From: JADGHX01 sp035760965
GTDB lineage: Bacteria; Pseudomonadota; Gammaproteobacteria; Steroidobacterales; Steroidobacteraceae
NCBI GenBank assembly: GCA_035760965.1
Contig: DASTRY010000044.1
Coordinates: 62,001 to 126,000 of the forward strand
Direction of reading: 5' to 3'
Length of the DNA stretch: 64,000 bases
The notes beneath the pieces were generated by a model that was given only the letters and a program-made list of their open reading frames with translations, ran no database searches and was not told the DNA's origin. Position numbers and translations under genes: made by a program. Positions 26,617 through 34,702 of the stretch are shown in pieces (positions within the stretch are counted from its first letter, which is position 1; every line of letters starts with the position of its first letter).

Positions 26617-27948
26617 ATGCACTCGAGATCACCCGCCGCGGCTCTGGCCGCGATCGCCCCAGTGCTCTGTCTGTTGTGCGCCGAGCCCAGCGCGGCCGCG
26701 GCCAAGCTCAGCTCGGCCGAGCAGCGCCTGGTCGCCGCCGCGGCCGCCGAGAACGCGCGCGCCATCGAGCTGCTCGAGACGCTCGTCAACGTCAATAGCG
26801 GCACGATGAACGTCGCGGGCGTCACCCGCGTCGGAGAAATCATGCGCAAGGAATTCGAATCGTTGGGATTCGACGTGCGCTGGGTCTCGATGGAGTCGGT
26901 CGGCCGCGCCGGTCACTTGATCGCGGAGCACAAGGGCAGCGGTCGCGGCAAGCGCATGCTGCTCATCGGCCACCTGGACACGGTGTTCGAGAAGGACAGT
27001 CCGTTCCAGAAGTTCGAGCGCCGCGGGGACATCGCGGAGGGCCCCGGCGTGAACGACATGAAGGACGGCCTCGCCATCATGGTCTCCGCGCTCCGGGCCA
27101 TGAAGAACACCGGGGCGCTGCAGCCCGCGACGATCGCCGTGGTGCTCTCGGGCGACGAGGAAAGCCCGGGGCGACCGTTCTCGATCTCGCGCGCGGACAT
27201 GCGCAATGCCGCCAGCCGCAGCGATGTGGCTCTCGAGTTCGAGGCGCTCGCGCGCGAGGACGGTCACGACATGGGCAGCATCGCCCGGCGCAGCAGCAAC
27301 ACTTGGACGGTGCGCACGAGCGCCAAGTCCGGCCATTCGTCGGGGGTTTTCTCGGAGGACGCCGGCTTCGGCGCGGCGTACGAGCTCACGCGCATCCTCG
27401 ATGCATTCCGGCTCAACCTGCGCGAGCCGAACGCGACGTACAACATCGGACTGATGCTGGGCGGTGCGACCGCCGAGCTGAATGAGGCGGGCACAGGCGG
27501 CCACGCGACAGGGAAGGGCAATGTCATCCCCGCCGCCGCCATCGCGCGCGGCGACCTGCGCACGCTCAGCAACGAGCAGACGCAGCGCATTCAGCAGCGC
27601 ATGCGGGAGATCGTCGCGCAGCACCTACCGGGCACACAGGCGGAGTTTACGTTCGAGGAAGGTTATCCGGCGATGCCTCCGACGGCCGCTAGCCGCGCGC
27701 TGCTCGCCGAGCTGAATGAGATCAATGCCGCGCTCGGCCTCGAAGAAATGCGGGAGCTGGATCCGTTGAAGCGTGGCGCAGGCGACATCGCCTTCGTCGC
27801 GGATCAGGTGAGCGCCGGGCTCATCGGCTTCGGCGCCGCCGGGCAGGGCAGCCACGCGCCGGGCGAGACCGTGGACCTGACGAGCTTCGACCGGCAGATC
27901 AAGCGCGTGGCGCTCCTGATGGCGCGCCTTGCGCATACGCGACGTTGA
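26617..27948 (+). CDS. Secreted M20 family zinc metallopeptidase (carboxypeptidase G2-like)
   Basis: A 443-residue exported peptidase: signal peptide ending around AEPSAAAA, then the M20 catalytic domain with zinc ligands in LIGHLDTVFEKDSP, GVNDMKDGL and LSGDEESPG, a central dimerisation domain (TWTVRTSAKSGHSSG) and a final histidine in GSHAPGE. Family members are exo-acting, such as glutamate carboxypeptidase. It is followed after only nine bases by an M14 peptidase gene, so the two form an operon devoted to peptide trimming. Confidence 0.9.
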   Translation: MHSRSPAAALAAIAPVLCLLCAEPSAAAAKLSSAEQRLVAAAAAENARAIELLETLVNVNSGTMNVAGVTRVGEIMRKEFESLGFDVRWVSMESVGRAGHLIAEHKGSGRGKRMLLIGHLDTVFEKDSPFQKFERRGDIAEGPGVNDMKDGLAIMVSALRAMKNTGALQPATIAVVLSGDEESPGRPFSISRADMRNAASRSDVALEFEALAREDGHDMGSIARRSSNTWTVRTSAKSGHSSGVFSEDAGFGAAYELTRILDAFRLNLREPNATYNIGLMLGGATAELNEAGTGGHATGKGNVIPAAAIARGDLRTLSNEQTQRIQQRMREIVAQHLPGTQAEFTFEEGYPAMPPTAASRALLAELNEINAALGLEEMRELDPLKRGAGDIAFVADQVSAGLIGFGAAGQGSHAPGETVDLTSFDRQIKRVALLMARLAHTRR

Positions 27949-27957
27949 GGGCACACC

Positions 27958-29706
27958 ATGACATCGAGCTTGCAAACACTTGCGGAACGTTCGGGCTTTC
28001 GGGAAACAGGCCGGACGGACGAGGTCGAGGCGCTCGCCGCCGCGATGGCGCGCGCGTGGCCGGACGCCGTGCGCTCGTTCGAGTACGGCCGCACGGCCGA
28101 AGGACGCGTGATGCGCGCGCTGATCGTATCCCGCACCGGCGCGCTGACCGCGGCGGAGCTGAAGGGTCGGAACATCCCGCTGCTGATGATCCAAGCGGGC
28201 ATTCACCCGGGCGAGAGCGACGGCAAGGATGCCGGGTTCATCGCGCTGCGCGAGCTGCTCGAGGCTGGCGCGGGCACTGTGCTCGATCGCATCGCGCTGC
28301 TCTTCATCCCCGCGTTCAATACCGACGGGCACGAGCGGGTCGGCCGCTGGAATCGTCCGAATCAAAACGGACCTGCCGAGACCGGCTGGCGCACGACCGC
28401 GCAGAACTTGAACCTCAATCGCGACTACATGAAGGCCGAAGCGCCCGAGATGCACGCGATGCTGCGCCTGATCGACGAATGGGACCCGCTCGTCTGCGCG
28501 GACCTGCACGTGACGGACGGCGCGGATTTCGAGCCCGATGTCTCGCTCCAAGTGGAGCCGATCAACCAAGGCGCACCGAGCCTGCGCGCGAGCGGCGTGC
28601 AATTGCGCGAGCAGCTCATCGCGCGTGTTGCGGCGGACGGCTCGCTGCCGCTGCCGTTCTATCCGGACCTCGTCGAGCCGGACAATCCGGAGTCGGGGTT
28701 CGTGCTGACGGTGTATTCGCCGCGGTTCTCCACGGGCTACTTCCCGCAGCGCAATCGCTTCACCGTGCTGGTCGAAACGCATTCGTGGAAGCCGTACGAG
28801 CAGCGCGTGCGCGTCACTCGCAACACGATTCTCGGTCTGGCCGATCTCATGGTGGAGCACGGATCGCGCTGGCTCTCGGAGGCACAGCGCGCGGATGCGG
28901 AGGCGACGGCGCTTCCCGGGTCCGAAGTGGAGCTGGAATTCGCGTCGGCGTGGCGCGAGCCGCTCGCCACTCAGTTTGGCGCGCCGGCGCTGGACGACGC
29001 CTCGAATGCGGAGATGATCGAGTTTCGCGGCTACGCCTACACGCGCACGCACTCCGAAATCTCCGGCGGTCTCGTCACGCGCTACGATTCTTCGAAGCCG
29101 CAGATCTGGCGCGTGCCGTACCGGAACAAAGTGCGGCCGTCGGTGACCGCGCGAGTGCCGCGGGGCGGGTACATCGTCGTGGCGGGCCATGCTGATCTCG
29201 TTGCGGCGAAGCTGGACCTGCACGGCGTCCAATACCAGCGTCTCGATGCGGCCCAGGCTGCGCGCGAGGTCGAGGTGTTTCGGGCGGAGAGCGCCGCCTT
29301 TTCGCCGGCGCCGTTCGAAGGGCGCATGCGCCTCACAGTGACGGGGGAATGGCGCAAGGAGCAGGTCGCGATTCCGGCCGGCTCGCTGTTCGTGCCCACG
29401 GCGCAGCGTCTGGTGCGGCTGGTCACGGCCTTGCTCGAGCCGCGCGCACCGGATTCGCTCGCGGCGTGGGGCTTCTTCAACGCGTGGTTCGAGCAGAAAG
29501 AGCATCTCGAGGCGTATATCGCCGAGCCCATCGCGCGCGAGATGCTGCGCAACGATGCGCAGCTCGCCGCGGAATTTCAGCGACGGCTCGCGACGGACGC
29601 AGCGTTTGCGGCGAGTCCGGCGGCGCGCCTCGAATTCTTCCATCGCCGCCACGCGTCCTGGGACGCGCGCTTCAACCTGTATCCGGTGTATCGCACCGAC
29701 GGGTAG
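27958..29706 (+). CDS. M14 family zinc carboxypeptidase-like protein
   Basis: A 582-residue protein with an M14 catalytic domain in its first ~330 residues. Zinc ligands are HPGESDGKD (HxxE) and ADLHVTDG, and the catalytic glutamate is probably in VLVETHSWKPYEQR. The C-terminal ~250 residues form a less familiar domain. No signal peptide is apparent, in contrast to its operon partner, so it may act in the cytoplasm on imported peptides. M14 members include murein-tripeptide amidases and ordinary carboxypeptidases; specificity is unknown. Confidence 0.85.
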   Translation: MTSSLQTLAERSGFRETGRTDEVEALAAAMARAWPDAVRSFEYGRTAEGRVMRALIVSRTGALTAAELKGRNIPLLMIQAGIHPGESDGKDAGFIALRELLEAGAGTVLDRIALLFIPAFNTDGHERVGRWNRPNQNGPAETGWRTTAQNLNLNRDYMKAEAPEMHAMLRLIDEWDPLVCADLHVTDGADFEPDVSLQVEPINQGAPSLRASGVQLREQLIARVAADGSLPLPFYPDLVEPDNPESGFVLTVYSPRFSTGYFPQRNRFTVLVETHSWKPYEQRVRVTRNTILGLADLMVEHGSRWLSEAQRADAEATALPGSEVELEFASAWREPLATQFGAPALDDASNAEMIEFRGYAYTRTHSEISGGLVTRYDSSKPQIWRVPYRNKVRPSVTARVPRGGYIVVAGHADLVAAKLDLHGVQYQRLDAAQAAREVEVFRAESAAFSPAPFEGRMRLTVTGEWRKEQVAIPAGSLFVPTAQRLVRLVTALLEPRAPDSLAAWGFFNAWFEQKEHLEAYIAEPIAREMLRNDAQLAAEFQRRLATDAAFAASPAARLEFFHRRHASWDARFNLYPVYRTDG

Positions 29707-29720
29707 CCGGCGGTCTCATC

Positions 29721-30413
29721 TCACGCCGGCGCCGTGGAGCGCGCGCGCCGGCGGTGGGATGCCCAGCGCTGCAGGCTGAGCGAGACGGCGATCCACACGA
29801 TGGCCACGCCGATGACGAGCGCGATGCCTTGCCCGCTCGGATGGCGCCAGAACTCGCGCACTTGGCGTCCGAACAAGCACACGAGGATTGTGCCCGGCGC
29901 GATGCCGAGGATCGTGCCGAGCATGTAGTCGCGAAAGGGCACGGCGATCGCGCCGGCCGCGAGATTGACCAGCGTGAACGGCGCGATCGGCATCATGCGG
30001 ATGGCCGCGATCGTCACGATGCCGCGATCGGCGAGCGCCTCGTCGACGCGCTGGATGGTCGGGCCGAGGGCCTTGTGTGCCTGGGGGCCGATGAGGCGCG
30101 CGCCCAGCCAGTGCAACAAGGCCGCGCTCAGCAGGATGCCGCTGAAGGACACGGGCGCGGCGATGTACGGCGCGAAGACGATGGCGGTCGACGCGCTCAG
30201 CACCGTGACGGGGAACATGACGAGCCCGCCGATCACGAACGCCGCGACGAAATAGAACGGTGCGCCCGGCAGCTTCTGCAGGGTTTCCAGCCGCTTGGCC
30301 ATGTGTTGCGGCTCGAGATAGTCCGCGAGCGGCGTGAAGCGCCAGGCGAGCGCGAGCCCGACGAGCAGCAGGGTGGCGAGCGCAAGGGTGACGATCAGCT
30401 TCCGGTGCGGCAT
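29721..30413 (-). CDS. TVP38/TMEM64 (VTT domain) membrane protein
   Basis: A 230-residue integral membrane protein with a VTT/SNARE-associated domain. About five to six hydrophobic segments are visible; the conserved core includes FPVTVLSAST and the RMMPIAPFTLVNLAAGA stretch that is diagnostic of the DedA/TVP38 superfamily. Function in bacteria is likely lipid scrambling or envelope maintenance. ATG at 30413 starts just before the first hydrophobic segment; the longer frame upstream is Arg/Ser-rich and was rejected. Transcribed in the same direction as the SDR gene 106 bp upstream. Confidence 0.88.
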   Translation of the reverse strand: MPHRKLIVTLALATLLLVGLALAWRFTPLADYLEPQHMAKRLETLQKLPGAPFYFVAAFVIGGLVMFPVTVLSASTAIVFAPYIAAPVSFSGILLSAALLHWLGARLIGPQAHKALGPTIQRVDEALADRGIVTIAAIRMMPIAPFTLVNLAAGAIAVPFRDYMLGTILGIAPGTILVCLFGRQVREFWRHPSGQGIALVIGVAIVWIAVSLSLQRWASHRRRARSTAPA

Positions 30414-30519
30414 CTGCAAACAACGCGCGAGAGCCCGGAATTGTTGCCACCCCGCGAAGACCCACGACGGTCGGCAACGCGAACGCAAGGAGGTCTTGCG
30501 GTGCGCGCCGGCCCGCCTC

Positions 30520-31314
30520 TCAGATGATGGCGCGCACCACGCCGCCATCTACACGCAGCGCGGCCCCCGTGGTCGCCGAAGCTTGCGTGCTGCACACGTA
30601 GGCAATCATCGCGCCCACTTCCGCCGGCTGGGCAAATCGCTGAATGACCGACGACGGCCGCGCGCTTTGGAAGAATTCCCGTTCGACCTGCTCCGGCGTC
30701 TTGCCGCTCGACACCGCGAGCTGCGCGACGAATCCCGCGACGCCCTCGGATGCCGTCGGACCGGGAAGAACCGTGTTCACCGTGACCGCGGTGCCGGCGA
30801 GAGTCTCCGCGAGCCCACGCGCGACGGCGATCTGCGCGGTCTTCGTGACGCCGTAGTGAATCATCTCGGTCGGAATCTGCACGCCGGACTCGCTGGAGAC
30901 GAACACGATGCGCCCCCAGTTGCGAGCGCGCATGCCGCGCACGTAGTGGCGCGCGAGCCGGACGCCGCTCATGACGTTCGCCTCGAAGAAACGCAGCCAG
31001 TCCGCGTCCGTGATCTCCTCGAACGGCTTGGGCTCGAAAATGCCCATGTTGTTCACGAGCACGTCGAGCTCGGGGTGGGCCTCGATCAGGCGCGCGCAGC
31101 CGGCGGCTCCGCTCACATCGGCGGCAATGCCTGCAACTTGGGCGTTCGGAATGCTGCGACGGAGCTGCGCGAGCGCCGCATCGACGCGCGCCTGCGTGCG
31201 GCCGTTGACGATGACGTGCGCGCCCTCCCGCGCCAGCGCCTCCGCCGTAGCGAATCCGATGCCGGCGGTGGAGCCGGTGACGAGCGCGCGCTTACCGGTG
31301 AGCCCGAGATCCAT
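30520..31314 (-). CDS. Short-chain dehydrogenase/reductase
   Basis: A 264-residue classical SDR. The NAD(P) fingerprint is VTGSTAGIGFATA, followed by the structural NNMG motif, the catalytic serine in VSSESG and YGVTK for the Tyr/Lys pair. ATG at 31314 has GGAGAA upstream. Substrate cannot be assigned; the C-terminal TGAALRVDGGVVRAII is typical of 3-oxoacyl-ACP reductase-like SDRs. Confidence 0.93.
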   Translation of the reverse strand: MDLGLTGKRALVTGSTAGIGFATAEALAREGAHVIVNGRTQARVDAALAQLRRSIPNAQVAGIAADVSGAAGCARLIEAHPELDVLVNNMGIFEPKPFEEITDADWLRFFEANVMSGVRLARHYVRGMRARNWGRIVFVSSESGVQIPTEMIHYGVTKTAQIAVARGLAETLAGTAVTVNTVLPGPTASEGVAGFVAQLAVSSGKTPEQVEREFFQSARPSSVIQRFAQPAEVGAMIAYVCSTQASATTGAALRVDGGVVRAII

Positions 31315-31401
31315 GATCGTTCTCCGCAAGAGCGAGGTCCGCACACGCTACGGAACGCTTACGGGCCGGGCAATGCGCTGGAAGGGAGAGGCGAGCGTCG
31401 T

Positions 31402-31430
31402 GCGGCTCGCCAAGCTTTGGTGTGAGCCGC
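31402..31430. repeat. Inverted repeat downstream of the DUF6152 gene
   Basis: Outer arms GCGGCTC/GAGCCGC and inner arms CCAA/TTGG form one long hairpin in the 256-bp gap between the DUF6152 stop and the SDR start. On the minus strand it follows the DUF6152 gene by 140 bp but lacks a T-tract, so it may be a Rho-independent-like pause site or an operator. Nothing else is recognisable in this gap. Confidence 0.4.
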
Positions 31431-31570
31431 GCCCGATACCTGAGCGCTACCGCGCGACGCAGGCGGCGGCACACATGCGATGCGGCGCCGATCCTCAGGC
31501 GCCGAGAGCAGCACATTCGCGAGCTCGCCGTGGTCAGCGGCGCAGACGGGCCGCGACGGCGCGAGCGCGC

Positions 31571-31966
31571 CTACTGCTGTCGCTGCGGCAGCGCCTCGAG
31601 CGTGCGCCCGTCCGGCAGCGTCACGCGCACGTAGAACCCGCCGTGACGCCCGTCGCGCAGCGGGTAGTACACGAGCTTCACTTTGTCACCGCGGGCGATC
31701 GACTTGAGCCCCCAGCCGCGCCGTCCGAGCCAGCTCGGGCTCATGCCCTCGAAGCCGTACTGCTCGACCTTGCCGTCCTTGCCCGGGACCATCACCCACA
31801 AGAAGGTGTGGGGCTGCGTCCATTCCCACTTGTCGACCGTGCCCTCGACCGTCTTCTCCTTGCCCCACTCGAACATCGCGGTCGAGTGGTGGGCGCTCGC
31901 GACCGCGCCGAGCGCGCACAGCGCGAGGCCCGACACCATCCGCCGCAAGATTTTCTGAACAGTCAC
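31571..31966 (-). CDS. DUF6152 family exported protein
   Basis: A 131-residue small exported protein. A signal peptide ending VASA is followed immediately by HHSTAMFEWG, then WEWTQPHTFLWVMV and GMSPSWLGRRGW, the landmarks of DUF6152. Its function is unknown; the conserved histidines just after the signal peptide and the compact beta-rich sequence suggest metal or ligand binding in the periplasm. It lies three bases downstream of the lipoprotein gene, so the two are an operon and likely functional partners. Confidence 0.8.
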   Translation of the reverse strand: MTVQKILRRMVSGLALCALGAVASAHHSTAMFEWGKEKTVEGTVDKWEWTQPHTFLWVMVPGKDGKVEQYGFEGMSPSWLGRRGWGLKSIARGDKVKLVYYPLRDGRHGGFYVRVTLPDGRTLEALPQRQQ

Positions 31967-31969
31967 GCG

Positions 31970-32800
31970 TCACTCTCCCGGCTTGCGCTCGAGGCTGAAT
32001 CCTGGGTTGCCCTTCTCGTCCACGTAGTCGTGATTATTCTGCGCGCAGACGTACTCCATGATCTTCCAGTCGCGATGGCGCTGATAGTGTGTGGTGAACG
32101 TGTACGGCTCGACGAACACCGCCGGATCCTCGATGGTCGTGGTGATTTCCAGCACGTCCGGCGCCGACAGGTGCATGCGCTCGGTCACGTGCATCTTGTC
32201 GCTGTGGCCGAGGATGCCGTTGATGGGTGCCGTCTCCGGCAGAATGCCGATCGTCTCGACGACCAGCGTGTCCCCTTCCCAGTGCCCCACCGAGGTGCCC
32301 TGGTAAGTCGGATCGGGCTCGGCGGGCAGCGGGCTGCCGTCCGTGTAGATCCGGCGCACCATCGAGTACGTCTCGATGGCGATGGTCACGCGCCCGGGCG
32401 TGAACAGGAACTCGATCGGATACGGCTGCAGCATGCTGCCCGGCAGGCCGGGGGGCACACAGTTCGCGACGTTCGACACGAAGTTGAGGCCGGGCGTCGT
32501 GCGGTTCTTCTCTTGATAGGCGGCGTACTGCGGCGCGTAGGCCGGTGTGAGTTTCGGCGGCGCAGGCGGCTTCTCGCCGGCGGGACGCGCCATGCGCATC
32601 GGTTCCCACACGCCGCTCCAGTCGGGCAGCTTCGCCAATTCCGCGTATGCGTTGGCGTTCGGGTTCGCGTCGCCGGCCGGCGCGCGCGCAGCGTCTTGCT
32701 GCGCGCCTCCTGCGGGCGAGCCGGCGCCGTTGCAACCGCCGAGCGCTGCGAGCGCGACGGTTGCAGCCGTCAATGCCAGAACACGGGGTGCTCTCTTCAT
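31970..32800 (-). CDS. Conserved lipoprotein of unknown function, partner of DUF6152
   Basis: A 276-residue lipoprotein (lipobox LGGC) with an Ala/Gly/Pro-rich linker and a domain beginning LPDWSGVWEPMRM. Further landmarks are NCVPPGLPGSMLQPYPIEF, GHWEGDTLVVETIG and the C-terminal WKIMEYVCAQNNHDYVD. Proteins of this type are common in Steroidobacter-like genomes, often next to DUF6152 genes. No catalytic motif is recognised. The DSGVW/GHWEGDTLVV pattern hints at a lipocalin-like beta barrel, but this is impression rather than evidence. Confidence 0.75.
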   Translation of the reverse strand: MKRAPRVLALTAATVALAALGGCNGAGSPAGGAQQDAARAPAGDANPNANAYAELAKLPDWSGVWEPMRMARPAGEKPPAPPKLTPAYAPQYAAYQEKNRTTPGLNFVSNVANCVPPGLPGSMLQPYPIEFLFTPGRVTIAIETYSMVRRIYTDGSPLPAEPDPTYQGTSVGHWEGDTLVVETIGILPETAPINGILGHSDKMHVTERMHLSAPDVLEITTTIEDPAVFVEPYTFTTHYQRHRDWKIMEYVCAQNNHDYVDEKGNPGFSLERKPGE

Positions 32801-32915
32801 GGGGCCCCTTCGATGCGGCTCATGCCTCCGGCGGCGGATTCTAGGGGAGGAGCTGCATCACTTCGGCGACACTCCATATCGCGCACCACTCTGCGGCCTG
32901 CACGCGACCCCACGC

Positions 32916-32959
32916 AAAAGCGGGGAGCGCGCGGCCGTTCCCGACCGCACGCTCCCCGC
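32916..32959 (-). terminator. Rho-independent terminator of the serine hydrolase gene
   Basis: Read on the minus strand, a 15-base arm (32959-32945) pairs with 32934-32920 through one G-U wobble, with a ten-base loop, and is followed by TTTT. It starts 29 bases after the stop of the 32989-34602 gene and is the clearest intrinsic terminator in the window. Confidence 0.8.
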
Positions 32960-32988
32960 GCCTCCCCCCTGTATTCGTTATGGCTTCG

Positions 32989-34602
32989 TTATGGCGTGAT
33001 CGACTGCACGATGGGCGTCAGGAACGGCGCGAGCACGTTGTAGTCGGCGTTCCAGAATTCGGGCTGCTGCACGCCGCTGATGGTGTGCCACCCATTCTTG
33101 CCGGCGCGCGCGACCACGAGATCGAGACTCGGGATGACGATGATGAACGTCTCGTGCAGGCCCCACGCCCAGTACGCATCGCGCGGCACATCGGGGATCT
33201 GGCCCGTGGTGTTCGTCCACCACAGCATGCCGTAGTTGGTGGTCGCGCCCGGATAATTGGTCGGGTCCTTGATCTCTGCGTTCGCCACTTCGGCGGGCGG
33301 TGTGTGCGCCTTCTCGACGACGGCGTTGCTCAGGATCGGCGTGTTGACCCAGACCCCCTTGTTCAGCATCAAGAGCCCGACGCGCGCCATCGCGTTGACG
33401 TTCGCATTGATGCCCGAGGCGAGCTCGCGCCGCTTGATCGGCGTGCCGTTCACGTTGAGATCGACCGAGCGGAACTGGTTGTCGCGCCACACCAGGTCGC
33501 CCGAATTGCCGACATTGATGCCGAGCGTCGTGTAGACGCGCGAGGTCATGAACGTGCTGAGGTCTTGCGCGTACGTCTGCGTGAGCACGTCGGCGAGCCA
33601 GTTCAGGCCCTGATCCGAATAGGACCACGCCGAGCCGGGCGGCGGGTACTGCAGCGTCAACGTGCCCGCCTGATCGGACTTGCTGAGCCCCGAGGTGTGT
33701 GTCGCGAGCTGCAGGAGGGTGATGTCGGTCAGCGACCCGCCGGAGGGCAGGCTCACCACCGGGTCCGTGCCGAAGACCGGCAGCCTGTCGCTCGCCTTGT
33801 CGGTGAGTGCGACCTTGCCTTCGTCCAGAGCGAGCAGCAGCGCGAGTCCGCCCATCGACTTCGTCGTCGACTTCATTTCATAGCGCGTGTTCGGGCTGCC
33901 CCACGAGTACACGAGCTTGCCGTGGCGGATGATGTAGCCGGATTGCTCATCGGTTGCGCCGCCGGCCGTCATCGAATACGCCTGCGCGGCGTCGAGCTTC
34001 GTCACATCCATGCCTTCGGCTGCGGGGGTCGAGGTCGTCCAGCCCGCAGCTCCCGCCGCCGTCGGAAAGATGTTCGGATTTGGATTCACCGTCACGTGCA
34101 GGGTGGTCGTGCCGGTGAGCTCCGTGTCGCTCACCTTGAGATTGAACACGTAGTCGCCCGGACCGCCGACGAAGCGCGCGGAGGTCTGCGCGGTATTCGT
34201 CGAAGCGAGAATCGCACCGGGTGTGTTGCCCGGGCCCGGCGGTCCGCTCACGAATTCCCACGTGTAGCTGAGTGATGCGCCGGCGGGCAGACCATCGTCG
34301 GTGGCACTGCCGGTCCACGTCGCGTTGTCCGTCGGATACGTGACGGTCACCGGATCCACCTTCGGCACCGGCGCGGTGTTGGTTGGCGTCGGAGTGGGAG
34401 TCGGCGTCGGTGTAGGCGTCGGCGTCGGCGTCGGAGTCGGCGTTGGGGTCGGCGTCGGAGTCGGCGCTTGCGATTGGCCCGGATCCGATCCGCCACCTCC
34501 GCCGCCGCAGGCTGCGAGCATCATGCTCAACAGAGTGGCCGATGACCACGCGCTCAGACTGCGTCCGCCGCTGACGGCACGCTCGATCGATATCCTGCTC
34601 AT
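32989..34602 (-). CDS. Serine hydrolase (class C beta-lactamase-like) lipoprotein with Pro-Thr linker
   Basis: A 537-residue lipoprotein (lipobox LAAC followed by six glycines) built as: a (Pro-Thr)14 tether, a PKD/REJ-like beta domain at ~75-170, and an S12 serine hydrolase domain at ~190-537 with the SxxK motif STTK (S245, K248) and YSD in place of YxN. Such proteins are usually esterases or D-peptide hydrolases rather than true beta-lactamases. The rigid linker and anchor place the enzyme on the cell envelope with reach into the periplasm or beyond. ATG at 34602 has CAGGAG nine bases upstream. Confidence 0.88.
   Translation of the reverse strand: MSRISIERAVSGGRSLSAWSSATLLSMMLAACGGGGGGSDPGQSQAPTPTPTPTPTPTPTPTPTPTPTPTPTPTNTAPVPKVDPVTVTYPTDNATWTGSATDDGLPAGASLSYTWEFVSGPPGPGNTPGAILASTNTAQTSARFVGGPGDYVFNLKVSDTELTGTTTLHVTVNPNPNIFPTAAGAAGWTTSTPAAEGMDVTKLDAAQAYSMTAGGATDEQSGYIIRHGKLVYSWGSPNTRYEMKSTTKSMGGLALLLALDEGKVALTDKASDRLPVFGTDPVVSLPSGGSLTDITLLQLATHTSGLSKSDQAGTLTLQYPPPGSAWSYSDQGLNWLADVLTQTYAQDLSTFMTSRVYTTLGINVGNSGDLVWRDNQFRSVDLNVNGTPIKRRELASGINANVNAMARVGLLMLNKGVWVNTPILSNAVVEKAHTPPAEVANAEIKDPTNYPGATTNYGMLWWTNTTGQIPDVPRDAYWAWGLHETFIIVIPSLDLVVARAGKNGWHTISGVQQPEFWNADYNVLAPFLTPIVQSITP
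34381..34464. repeat. Hexanucleotide repeat encoding (Pro-Thr)14
   Basis: Fourteen Thr-Pro codon pairs make an 84-bp degenerate hexanucleotide tract, mostly of the form GGCGTC/GGAGTC on the plus strand. Copy-number change by slippage would keep the reading frame and alter linker length of the serine hydrolase. Confidence 0.85.
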
Positions 34603-34702
34603 CCCGAGACTCCTGGAGAAGCGTTTTGGTATGTGTGTTCAGGTCGCTGCCCGCACCGCGTGGTTCGAGCTGCGGAAGGAACAGCAAGGGTCGTGCCCGT
34701 GC

